Shown here piece by piece: positions 26,701 through 32,596 of a DNA stretch of 37,151 bases. Position 1 is the first letter of the stretch. Each line of letters begins with the position of its first letter. A program made the position numbers and the translations under genes. This stretch comes from Pseudomonadota bacterium (GTDB lineage Bacteria > Pseudomonadota > Alphaproteobacteria > Caedimonadales > UBA1908): the NCBI GenBank assembly GCA_020161545.1, contig JAIUNT010000011.1, positions 1 to 37,151 on the forward strand. The letters are read 5' to 3'. The notes beneath the pieces were generated by a model that searched no databases, was not told where the DNA came from, and saw nothing but the letters and a program-made list of their open reading frames with translations.

Positions 26701-27210
26701 GAGCTTAACGAAGTTATGTCTCGCCACTTAGGTTTTGGCATTTCTCCTTATGTCGGGGTAAGTTATGATTTGAAAGTAGGAGAAAGTACCCGTGTGACCC
26801 CCTTTACGAATCTCACAATTATCCATATGCATGAGCGTGGTTATGAGGAGAATGGAGGCCTCATACAGCAAAGTATAGCGTCACGTCGTAGCACGTTTCT
26901 GTCCACGGATCTTGGGGTCTCGTTATCTCGCGAGTATGAGATCAATGACAAGGTTGTGGTGCCGTCCCTGAGCCTGGCCTACGGCTATAAGAAGCCTATA
27001 AGGTCTCAAAATGTTGTAGCAGGCTTTAAGGGCGCGGTCGGCACCTATACTGTCCAAACCAGTAAGCGTCCCATCCATGAGATATCTCCTTCTGTTGAAA
27101 CAACCGTACGCTTTGAAGATGGCCTGTATTTCTCGACTTCCTATAACGGAGAGTTCTCCCACGCAAAAAAATCCCACGAGGTGACGTTTAAAATCGGAAA
27201 AAGATTTTAG
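20761..27210 (+). CDS. Giant repeat-containing autotransporter adhesin
   Basis: The product is 2,149 residues. A GTG start is forced by an in-frame stop at 20749 and has no clear ribosome binding site. Order of parts: signal peptide (MKIEYILLSAALLLLTLTDT, then SYA); a glycine-rich region at about 98-245 with a recurring TNSGTISGGGG-type unit; about thirteen repeats of 88 residues at about 405-1540; a Pro/Gly-rich linker near 1740; a helical stretch; and a type Va autotransporter barrel from about 1875 (GVWSQAFGNL) to the terminal Phe (KIGKRF). The barrel inserts in the outer membrane and exposes the beta-helical passenger, most likely for adhesion. An exact CtrA-like box lies upstream. The last bases overlap the end of recR on the other strand. 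Confidence 0.93.
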   Translation: MKIEYILLSAALLLLTLTDTSYANYGRAGTYSTWAAGVGYPTADVNQYGRGGTPSGTASTVGTTASATAGANVTNANGGNGGVAITTSSPLSNSVTVVGGGGGSTRTGSGFGGGAGGAGIITTATLTNSGIIVGGGGGGADGAGPSGSRAGAGGRGVSTTAPVVNTGTIYGGGGAACRNIASAADPGDGGAGIYTTANVTNSGTISGGGGGSHGTWWQGAGGAGISCAAAGIYIINGGSISGGLSGDTVNYDNAITFQGANNTLELQAGYSFPHGNIVNAASSGNMLIFGGDSNPVSVFDVSGLGTVFTNFNGLRKNGASVWTFTRSGATPALPIEVSSGTARLNASNALGSGALTLSGGSLQAGASVSVANALTLTADLTMDANNYTFTVTNNGGVLNIVLGRTLTLRDTSVAHTGTVALTNGLTLNGTLNVGSNVSGGAITLNAGTRVTGVGAGTVSNALTFAGDMTLDSGGYALGFSNNGASTVVAGARTLTLADSSGTGTGQISFTNGLTLNGTLHVSGQVAGGTLAFNAGGLLQSNASTSVLNTLSFSGASSVDSNSYDLTLTNNGLIANLPALSTLTLENNNAAQTGGIHLPNGIGVAGTLVVGTSLSGGLTLNTGGVITSNRNAAIDSILTVAGNGSLDASGYQLDFTNNSTPLSVPATRILTVADSSVGQTGQLSFPNGFTLNGTLLVNTLFTGGGIALNNAGMLQAGLNATLSNAISVSGTGTVDANNYTFSLTNSGGAINVPALSTLALRDTSVARTGAVSIPNGLSVFGALNVDGNVSGGTVALEAGSMVQGLGDGVLNNPLSLVGDATIDASGYAIDLLNNGASLVVPAARTLLATDSSMGGVGTLHFPNGFTLGGTLEVGTDFSGGAIAFDTAGILKANKNATLVNDLIVSGASTIDANNHVFSLSNNGVPINVPTLSSLVLRDTSVAHTGSVALPNGANVSGSLGVGGDVSGGALALGAGASAYGVGAGTVNNTLTLSGNAALDAAGFGLTFTNNGATIAVPASQTLTVRDSSIGQTGQLSFPNGISLDGTLGVGGSVAGGLMDVSDGSRITGVGSGSISNALTLGTNVIWDAAGYALTFTNNGAAVAVANTQTLTVQDSSVAQTGQLILPNGISLDGTLGVGGNVSGGAVTLNAGSRVTGQGSGAVDNTLTLMGDITVDAAGYGLTFTNNGAALAVPAAQTLTALDSSVGQTGQLNFPHGFTLDGTLLVGAKIQGGSITLNNTGVLKAANNTNLANLLNINTGSILDSNGLNLTLTNGGMLMSVAALDTLTLDNTNAAKTGGVYLPNGVDVSGTLIAGANVAGPITLNAGSALTTNQNATLNSAITLTGDTTLHNAGHVLTFAGSGSALTVPSARALSLTGAGTSTFTNGIDLSGVLDVNTSTGGGAINFSSGGQVVASGNINVANPLTFSSGAGNMDTAGHTMTLSATGLTVPAANTLILHDSSPGKTGHVVLPTMSIGGTLSTGSAISGGTLTFNGGSALVANDDPIVAAPIVAAGDMTVDNGGFDLTLTGGISGSGKITFLGTDVTTLAVANPAWSGGSIIGDGVHNTTVALGTSTSLGTGNILLAAASTLDGAPRLTTNQTLSGLGTVTGVVNNNGGVVLPGTQATPYGILTIGGYVGAGTMTFTIQPAATPVMGGDNSAIDLGASNFNPSQTSMSITAAAGTYVDGLKYDIIKTTGLVNGNFLNEGNLQRLGAYQPRITYGSTGGVETISIVLDRIQLPPQPGQGGNLGDYLNGQNPPVGSPIGELLGQLSEQGDLEELLRSVMADPNNKGVFTASTVHNVNMTRLSVCQDGAQGPRGGAISLASKSVAARKQAAHRANFLDQKNETDVLRSSTKSGFQSAVREAMATQANAEKGGVWSQAFGNLSSQDNTSDVLGFKALTGGMMVGVDLKLNCTNFIGVSGGVTKTLMKMEKNRGTHHINAYSMSVYGTWFKDGLYLDYSLMTSVNVYKMARRVAIGSYELNEVMSRHLGFGISPYVGVSYDLKVGESTRVTPFTNLTIIHMHERGYEENGGLIQQSIASRRSTFLSTDLGVSLSREYEINDKVVVPSLSLAYGYKKPIRSQNVVAGFKGAVGTYTVQTSKRPIHEISPSVETTVRFEDGLYFSTSYNGEFSHAKKSHEVTFKIGKRF
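21976..25380 (+). repeat. About thirteen tandem 264-bp (88-residue) repeats
   Basis: Each unit opens with a variant of TLRDTSVAHTG or TVQDSSVGQTG, then LPNG-x-L-x-G-TL-VG, then a GG-type turn and an LTFTNNGA-like stretch. Measured spacings of equivalent points are exactly 264 bases (21976 to 22240; 23821 to 24085 to 24349). Units 8 to 10 (23821-24610) are the most alike in DNA, so they are the youngest duplications. Unit 12 lacks part of the opening motif, and unit 13 is the most degenerate. Confidence 0.85.
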
Positions 27211-27809
27211 AGAGCGCGCCTGGCCATGAGGGCTGTTGTGAGGGTGCCGTCATCGAGGTAATCCAGCTCGCCGCCCAAGGGGATGCCATGGGCAAGGGCA
27301 GAAAAGGCAAGGTGTGGACAGGCTTCTTGCAGGGCGCGGTGGACGTAGTGGGCCGTTGTTTGTCCTTCAACAGTTGCGCTCAGTGCTATGACAATTTCCC
27401 TGAGATTTGAGAGCATTAGCACTCTTGCGATGAGAGTGCCAATGCCCAGCTCTTCGGGCCCAACGCCGCCAATGGCGGACAAAGTCCCCCCCAAAACATG
27501 GTACTGACCTTTAAAGGAGGCGCTGCGCTCAAGGGCCCACAGGTCGCTTACATCTTCGACAATGCACAGGGTGTCCTGATCACGCTGGGGGCTGCTACAA
27601 ATGTGGCAGGGGCTGATGGTATCGAGGTTTTTACACTGATTGCATGTGACGATGCTCTCGGCCGCCTGGGTGAGGGCGCTCAGGAGGGGCGAGAGGGCTT
27701 GTTCTTTGTTTTTAATGAGATGCAGCGCCGCCCGCCGGCCTGAACGGGGACCAAGCCCCGGCAGGCGCGACAAAAGCTTAATGAGATGAACAAGCTGGGG
27801 GCTCTGCAT
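27207..27809 (-). CDS. recR: Recombination protein RecR
   Basis: The product is 200 residues. RecR acts with RecO and RecF to load RecA at gaps. It has the helix-hairpin-helix region LPGLGPRSGRRAALHL (residues 16-31), a zinc finger with Cys56, Cys59, Cys68 and Cys71, and a Toprim domain after it (CIVEDVSDLWALE). It is third in the common dnaX-ybaB-recR order, 10 bases after ybaB. Its stop overlaps the stop of the convergent adhesin gene by four bases, so the two transcripts must run into each other. Confidence 0.97.
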   Translation of the reverse strand: MQSPQLVHLIKLLSRLPGLGPRSGRRAALHLIKNKEQALSPLLSALTQAAESIVTCNQCKNLDTISPCHICSSPQRDQDTLCIVEDVSDLWALERSASFKGQYHVLGGTLSAIGGVGPEELGIGTLIARVLMLSNLREIVIALSATVEGQTTAHYVHRALQEACPHLAFSALAHGIPLGGELDYLDDGTLTTALMARRAL

Positions 27810-27819
27810 GGGCGGCTTC

Positions 27820-28143
27820 TTAGAAAGGGAGGCCTAAACCACCGGGCAGGTTCAGCCCACTGGTCACCTTGGCCATTTCCTCAGCGGCGCGCGCGTCCGC
27901 CTTTGTGCGGGCGTCATTAATGGCGGCCACAACGAGATCTTCCAGCATTTCAGCTTCTTTAGGGTCAATGAGAGAAGGATCAATTTTCAGGCTTTTGATC
28001 TCCCCGCGACAGCTTGCCACAACGGTGACCATGCCGCCTCCGGATTCGCCTTCAACTGTGATGTGTCCTAGCTCCTCTTGGGCCTGGGCCATCTTTGCCT
28101 GCATTTGCTGTGCTTGCTTCATGAGGTTTTGAATGTTTTTCAT
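27820..28143 (-). CDS. ybaB: YbaB/EbfC nucleoid-associated protein
   Basis: The product is 107 residues. It begins MKNIQNLMKQAQQMQAKMAQ, the Met/Gln-rich helix of the YbaB/EbfC family, followed by the beta-strand segment GGGMVTVVASCRGEIKSLKI and a second long helix. Members form dimers that bind DNA and alter nucleoid structure. It sits between dnaX (3-base gap) and recR (10-base gap), its usual place in bacteria. Confidence 0.97.
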   Translation of the reverse strand: MKNIQNLMKQAQQMQAKMAQAQEELGHITVEGESGGGMVTVVASCRGEIKSLKIDPSLIDPKEAEMLEDLVVAAINDARTKADARAAEEMAKVTSGLNLPGGLGLPF

Positions 28144-28146
28144 AAG

Positions 28147-29787
28147 TTATGCTCCTTTTCTTGTGTTAAGAGGGGTGCCGTCTAGGCTTTCAATGCGCGC
28201 ACCAGGTAGGCACGCAAGGGCGGCTTTCACCAGTGGGTCTTCTTTGACTTCCTCAAGGCGGGCTTGGAAGGCTTCTTGCTTTTGCTCTGAAAGGGTTTGG
28301 GTTCCTCCCGTATCCTCCATCTCAATGCGCCATGGGGCGCCGGTCCAGTCTTCTAGGCGTGTGCGCAGTTGAGTGGCAAGCAGGCGCGGCGCAGACGGGC
28401 CTGGACTGAATTTAAAATGCCCCGGCGCGTAGTGAATGGGGCGCGCGTCACAGCGCAAATGTTCCGCCAGCGTCATGTCTTTGGTGGAAATGAAGGCCAG
28501 GAGGTCCTCAAGGCTTTGGGGCAAAGGCGCGGCTTCAGCGGGCGCCGTGGTGGCACTTTGTTGGGGGCCCGCATGCTGTTGAGATGAGGGAGCGCTCGCC
28601 TGAGTTGGGACGGCTGGCGCATTTTGGGGCGCGTGGGACAGGATTTCCTGGGGTGTGGGCAAGGCCGCCACATAGGCAAGGCGCACCAAGAGCATTTCGC
28701 ATGCGTGGTGGGCCAGGGGCGACAGACGTATTTCCTCAAGCCCCTTCAACAGCATTTGCCAGAAGCGCGCGAGAACAGGCACCGTCAGGGACGCGGCCGT
28801 TTGCCCCATGCGCGCACTTTCCTGTGACGAGACACTGGGGCGCTTAAAGTCGGGCGCGCTGATAAGAAGGGTCAGGTCGTGGGTCAGCTCCAAGAGCTCT
28901 TTGACGATTTCTTGCGGGTCCGCGCTTGATGCGTGAAGGCGCGTGAATTCCTCGAGGGCGCGCGTCACTTGGCCCGCGACAAGGGCGTCAAACAAATCAA
29001 GGATTTGGGTGCGGTCTGCCAGGTGCAGCATGTCGCGCACCTGACCCATCTCAAGTCCGCCAGGCGTCAGGTGAAGGGCTTGGTCCAGCAAAGAAAGGCC
29101 ATCGCGGGCGGAGCCATTGGCGGCCCGGGCAATGAGGCGCACGGCCTCATCTTCTGGCTTAATACCTTCTTTTTCAAGAATTTTTGTAAAGTACGCCGCC
29201 AAGGTATCTTCTTCGATACGGCGCAGGTCAAAGCGCATACACCGGGATAGAATGGTCTCGGGGACCTTATGGATCTCCGTTGTGGCGAAGATGAATTTGA
29301 GATGGGCAGGGGGCTCTTCTAAGGTCTTCAAAAGCGCGTTAAAGGCGCTTTTTGACAGCATATGCACCTCGTCCACGATGTAGACTTTAAAGCGGCAGGT
29401 CATGGGGCGATAGCGTCCAGCCTCAATGAGCTCGCGCACATCGTCCACGCCTGTGTTACTGGCGGCGTCCATCTCGATCACGTCAAGGTCCTGGGAGGCG
29501 GCCATGGAGACGCAGCTTTCGCAGGTCCCACAGGGCGACATCATATCGCCACGGCTCTCGCGCGGCGCCGTGCAGTTAAGGGCTTTGGCCACAAGGCGAG
29601 CGGTGGTGGTCTTGCCCACACCACGTGTGCCCGTCAAAATCAAGGCGTGGGGGAAGCGGTCCGTTTGGAGCGCATGGGACAAAACACGCACAAGTCCTTC
29701 TTGCCCCACAAGATCTTCAAAGGAAGAGGGGCGATAGCGCCGCGCAAGGACGTGATAGGACCCAGACGATTGTTCCACAGTGCTCAT
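28147..29787 (-). CDS. dnaX: DNA polymerase III subunit gamma/tau
   Basis: The product is 546 residues. It is the clamp-loader ATPase of the replisome. AAA+ features: Walker A GTRGVGKTT (residues 53-61), four-cysteine zinc module around CGTCESC, Walker B region VDEVHMLS and the arginine-finger region LSRCMRF. After domain III (about residue 370) comes an Ala/Pro/Gln-rich linker, then a tau-type C-terminal domain ending ACLPGARIESLDG. I saw no obvious A-rich slippery heptamer, so making a short gamma form by frameshift is not evident. It begins the dnaX-ybaB-recR operon and lies 71 bases downstream of rpiB. Confidence 0.97.
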   Translation of the reverse strand: MSTVEQSSGSYHVLARRYRPSSFEDLVGQEGLVRVLSHALQTDRFPHALILTGTRGVGKTTTARLVAKALNCTAPRESRGDMMSPCGTCESCVSMAASQDLDVIEMDAASNTGVDDVRELIEAGRYRPMTCRFKVYIVDEVHMLSKSAFNALLKTLEEPPAHLKFIFATTEIHKVPETILSRCMRFDLRRIEEDTLAAYFTKILEKEGIKPEDEAVRLIARAANGSARDGLSLLDQALHLTPGGLEMGQVRDMLHLADRTQILDLFDALVAGQVTRALEEFTRLHASSADPQEIVKELLELTHDLTLLISAPDFKRPSVSSQESARMGQTAASLTVPVLARFWQMLLKGLEEIRLSPLAHHACEMLLVRLAYVAALPTPQEILSHAPQNAPAVPTQASAPSSQQHAGPQQSATTAPAEAAPLPQSLEDLLAFISTKDMTLAEHLRCDARPIHYAPGHFKFSPGPSAPRLLATQLRTRLEDWTGAPWRIEMEDTGGTQTLSEQKQEAFQARLEEVKEDPLVKAALACLPGARIESLDGTPLNTRKGA

Positions 29788-29858
29788 GACCAGTTATTAA
29801 CCCTCATAATGACCTAGCATATTCCGGGGGCCCAGAACAGCTGCTTTGCGTGTCCCCC

Positions 29859-30308
29859 TTACGCGTCGTCCTCGTAAGCACAGGTCTCAATTTTTGTGAC
29901 GCGCCCCGTGTGTCTGCCTTGCTCAAAGGGTGTTGTGAAAAAAGCGCGCACAGATTCCATGGCCACCTCAGGTGTCACAAGGCGCCCGCCTAAGCACAAG
30001 ATATTGGCGTTGTTGTGGGCGCGGGCAAAATGGGAGGAAAACCCCGCATCATTGCAAAGAGCTGCGCGCACGCCGCGAAAGCGATTGGCGGCAATGCTCA
30101 TGCCGATACCTGTGCCGCAAATGAGAAGGCCCATGGAATCAGGGGTGCCCAGAACACGCTCGCACACACGCTTTGAAAAATCAGGATAATCCACGCGCTC
30201 TTCACTTTTCGTGCCCAAATCATGGACCGTACCAAAAGAGGCGAGTGCATTAAGTAAGGCCTCCTTAAGCGCAAAACCCGCGTGATCACACCCAATGAAA
30301 ATTTCCAT
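29859..30308 (-). CDS. rpiB: Ribose-5-phosphate isomerase B
   Basis: The product is 149 residues from the ATG at 30308; GGAG lies 9 bases upstream, and the two earlier in-frame starts lack this. It interconverts ribose-5-phosphate and ribulose-5-phosphate in the pentose phosphate pathway. It has GCDHAGF (Asp8, His9), LLICGTGIGMSIAANR with the active-site Cys64, and ARAHNNANILCLGGR with His98. Length fits the family. It is divergent from chpT and upstream of dnaX. Confidence 0.96.
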   Translation of the reverse strand: MEIFIGCDHAGFALKEALLNALASFGTVHDLGTKSEERVDYPDFSKRVCERVLGTPDSMGLLICGTGIGMSIAANRFRGVRAALCNDAGFSSHFARAHNNANILCLGGRLVTPEVAMESVRAFFTTPFEQGRHTGRVTKIETCAYEDDA

Positions 30309-30462
30309 AGAAAGAGGCTCCATTCTCAAAAATACTTTTTCTCAAGATACAAACAGTTGCCCTCCGAGCGCAAGGAAAAGTGCTAGACGGGTCTTTTAAG
30401 AAGAGATATAGTAATAGTGCATTTAAAAAACTTATAACTAAAAAGTGCATGAGGAGGCTGCC

Positions 30463-31152
30463 ATGATTCCCCCCCTTCGGTTTGCCCAGATGCTTTCGTC
30501 GCGCCTTTGCCATGACCTGATTGCACCAGTGGGGGCGATTAACAGTGGTTTGGAATTACTTCTTGATGACGGGGCCGAGCAAAACGCCGAACTTCTTCAG
30601 GTTGTGCGCACCAGCGCACAGACCGTTGCAAGACGCCTTGTGTTTTACCGCGCAGTTTTTGGATTCTCGGCAGCTGTTCAGTTTAAGGGCTTGCAGGATG
30701 TGTCGCGCTTTTTACAGGATTATCTGACAACCACGAAGGTCAACCTCGTATGGTCCCTTTATGAGGAGCCATCGTCTGTAGACATGGCGACCTCCGAAAT
30801 TGATTATGCCAGTTGGGGACGCATTCTTGCAAACCTGACCCTTCTTTTGTGCGAGGCGGCCCCGCGCGGAGGCACCCTCACCATCAAGTACACCTCAGCT
30901 GATCCCAGCATTTTGCCTGTCTTAATTTTGGAAGGGGCTCTCGTGCCTTTGAAAATTGGTGTGGAGCGCACCCTGTGGAATCTTGTGGCTGAGGATGATA
31001 TTTCGCCTCACGAGGCCCAGGCCCATTTGGCAACACTTCTTTTGGAAGAAATGGGCGTTGAGATCGAACGTCTCGAAGTCTCTGCCGAGCGCATCACCCT
31101 GACACTTAAGAAGAAACAGGGCGGCCTGCGCAGTCTTTTCTCTCAGAAATAG
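30463..31152 (+). CDS. chpT: ChpT histidine phosphotransferase
   Basis: The product is 229 residues from the ATG at 30463, with GAGGAGG 5 bases upstream. RLCHDLIAPVGAINSGLELL carries the phospho-accepting His17 of the ChpT dimerisation helix hairpin. The C-terminal half resembles a degenerate histidine-kinase ATPase domain that does not bind ATP in known members. In alphaproteobacteria ChpT passes phosphate from CckA to CtrA and CpdR, setting cell-cycle and motility gene expression. A box with one mismatch to the CtrA site (TTAA-N7-ATAAC at 30423-30438) lies 25 bases before the start, possible feedback. A degraded copy of residues 55-111 lies at 32002-32180. Confidence 0.92.
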   Translation: MIPPLRFAQMLSSRLCHDLIAPVGAINSGLELLLDDGAEQNAELLQVVRTSAQTVARRLVFYRAVFGFSAAVQFKGLQDVSRFLQDYLTTTKVNLVWSLYEEPSSVDMATSEIDYASWGRILANLTLLLCEAAPRGGTLTIKYTSADPSILPVLILEGALVPLKIGVERTLWNLVAEDDISPHEAQAHLATLLLEEMGVEIERLEVSAERITLTLKKKQGGLRSLFSQK

Positions 31153-31161
31153 TTTTTTTGG

Positions 31162-31270
31162 GTGCTGTGAAGTCATACATATATAAGCATTTTAGATCTT
31201 GTAAAAGATAACTTTCCTGTTTAGGGTGCGACCCACAAAGATGCTTTTTCTTTGTGTACACTCACAGCAC
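31162..31270 (+). ncRNA. Candidate structured leader (three-stem fold)
   Basis: GTGCTGTGA (31162-31170) and TCACAGCAC (31262-31270) are perfect 9-base complements. Inside them are two further perfect hairpins: ATCTT-GTAA-AAGAT (31196-31209) and CACAAAGA-7 bases-TCTTTGTG (31234-31256). Together they could fold as a three-way junction just before the ribosome binding site and ATG (31286) of the amber-interrupted gene. It might be a cis-regulatory leader. The alternatives are a small mobile-element scar or chance. It matches no riboswitch class that I recognise. Confidence 0.35.
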
Positions 31271-31285
31271 AAGACAGGACCATGT

Positions 31286-31993
31286 ATGTTCTCTCGTTTA
31301 AAAAAATACTTTTCCAATCAAGAAACACCCCCATCAACACCGCCCACCTCACCTGAATCAAACGCGTCTCCAACAAGCGTGTTGTCACGTGATCCGGACT
31401 TGCCTGGAAGCTTTGGTTATAAGGTGGCGTGGCTTGCAATTCCCGGAAGTGCCGATGAGGTTTTTGCTTGCTTGGGTGCCCAAGAAATCAGTGAGGCAAA
31501 CTGGCGCACCGGAATTGATCTTGCTTATACAAATCAAGGCTATGTTTTTGTGAGTCCACCCATACAAGGGTGGACCTTTGTGATTGGACGTGGCTTATAG
31601 AATCGCACGGACATATATGGGGACAAGAGCCGCTTGAATGAGGTACTTGGCTTTTTTGAGCAATTTTCATCAAAAATTAAAAACTTTTGCTATTTTCACA
31701 CAGATAGGATTTCAGAGGCCCATGCGTGGGTGCGGTACTGTGATGGACGCTTGAAGCGTGCTTTTTACTTTTCTGATGGAGAAATTGCTTACCAAGCAGG
31801 TGTGATGAGCGAAGGGGAAGAGGATCTCTCCATGTTTGAGGTGGGCGAGGATGAGGGTGAAACCTATGTGTTTGTTGACGAGGAGGATGTTCACACCCTT
31901 GCAGCGCAGTGGTCTTTGTCGCCTCTTGACCTGGTGGATATGGCTTGTGAGCCATCGACTGGGTTTGTGTGCAAGGTGAGTAACGGTTTATAA
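31286..31993 (+). pseudogene. Gene broken by one in-frame amber stop
   Basis: From the ATG at 31286 (AGGA upstream) the frame runs 104 codons to a TAG at 31598-31600. It then continues in the same frame for 130 codons to TAA at 31993. Both halves look protein-like and fit one fold: VAWLAIPGSADEVFACLG, GYVFVSPPIQGWTFVIGRGL, then after the stop LNEVLGFFEQFSSKIKNFCY and RISEAHAWVRYCDGRLKRAF. I recall unnamed proteins of about 230 residues with this layout in other bacteria, but cannot name the family. TAG is used as a normal stop elsewhere in the window (gltX, 6193-6726, 9869-10231), so genetic recoding is unlikely. A recent nonsense mutation is the simplest reading. Confidence 0.75.
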
Positions 31994-32001
31994 CGAAAAG
32001 A

Positions 32002-32180
32002 GTGCGCTCAAAGGCAAGGCATCTTGTATTTTTCCATGCGGTTTTTGGATTCTCGGCGGCGGTCCACTTTAAGGGCCTACAAGGTGTGTTGCGCTTTTAT
32101 AGGATCATATGACAACCATAAAGATGAGGTACACTCACATCTGAAGAGCAGTACCTCTGCGGACACAGCGACATCTTCCT
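32002..32180 (+). pseudogene. Decayed fragment of chpT
   Basis: This stretch matches chpT positions about 30615-30800 (residues about 55-111). Seventeen bases are identical at 32041-32057 and 30655-30671. One frame reads ARHLVFFHAVFGFSAAVHFK then GLQGVLRF, against ARRLVFYRAVFGFSAAVQFK then GLQDVSRF in ChpT: 22 of 28 residues equal. A length change then breaks the frame and a TGA follows. The N-terminal phosphorylation helix and the C-terminal domain are absent. It is a remnant of a second chpT copy, separated from the intact gene by the amber-interrupted gene. Confidence 0.82.
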
Positions 32181-32512
32181 CACAGAGATTTGCGACGATT
32201 CCGGACGGGAGGGCCTGAGACGATGGGTGACTTAAAAATCCAGGTGCTTTCACCCAGTTGCAAAAATTGACTTTGGGGCTGGCCATTCTCCAATCCTGCG
32301 CCGGTAGCTTCTTGCCATGCCCACATCCACGGTGAAAAAGATGATTGTGAAGGAGTGGGACCGGCATGTATTTGCAAATCGTCTTGGTCGTCTGGATTCT
32401 GCTCGCTTGCCAAAAGAGGCGTTGACGCAGCGCACACAAGAAAAAAAACCATTATAGCCGAACCCTTGTAATGTCTGGTTGCGTCACTCGTCGCTCGTGT
32501 ATACTTATACAT
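32180..32512 (-). CDS. Small exported protein, unknown family
   Basis: The product is 110 residues from the ATG at 32512, with GAGG 8 bases upstream; an internal ATG at 32452 is an alternative. Basic residues precede AIMVFFLVCAASTPLLA, a plausible signal peptide core and cleavage site before SEQN. The mature part is polar, rich in Gln, Ser and Pro, with FSPWMWAWQEATGAG in the middle. No family is recognised. It lies between the chpT fragment and photolyase in a region of gene decay, so it may itself be a remnant. Confidence 0.45.
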   Translation of the reverse strand: MYKYTRATSDATRHYKGSAIMVFFLVCAASTPLLASEQNPDDQDDLQIHAGPTPSQSSFSPWMWAWQEATGAGLENGQPQSQFLQLGESTWIFKSPIVSGPPVRNRRKSL

Positions 32513-32596
32513 GTCGCTTGCCTCGTTTCTTGTCCTGAAATTAAACTGTTCTAGCCATATAGTGATAGACCTTGGCATACGAGAAACTCCCTCTAG

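Noticed and set aside
28147..29787. Programmed frameshift in dnaX
   Set aside because: I found no A-rich slippery heptamer of the known type on the coding strand, so I do not propose a gamma form.
32024..32218. 64-codon open frame downstream of the amber-interrupted gene
   Set aside because: It is an out-of-frame reading of the chpT remnant, not a gene.
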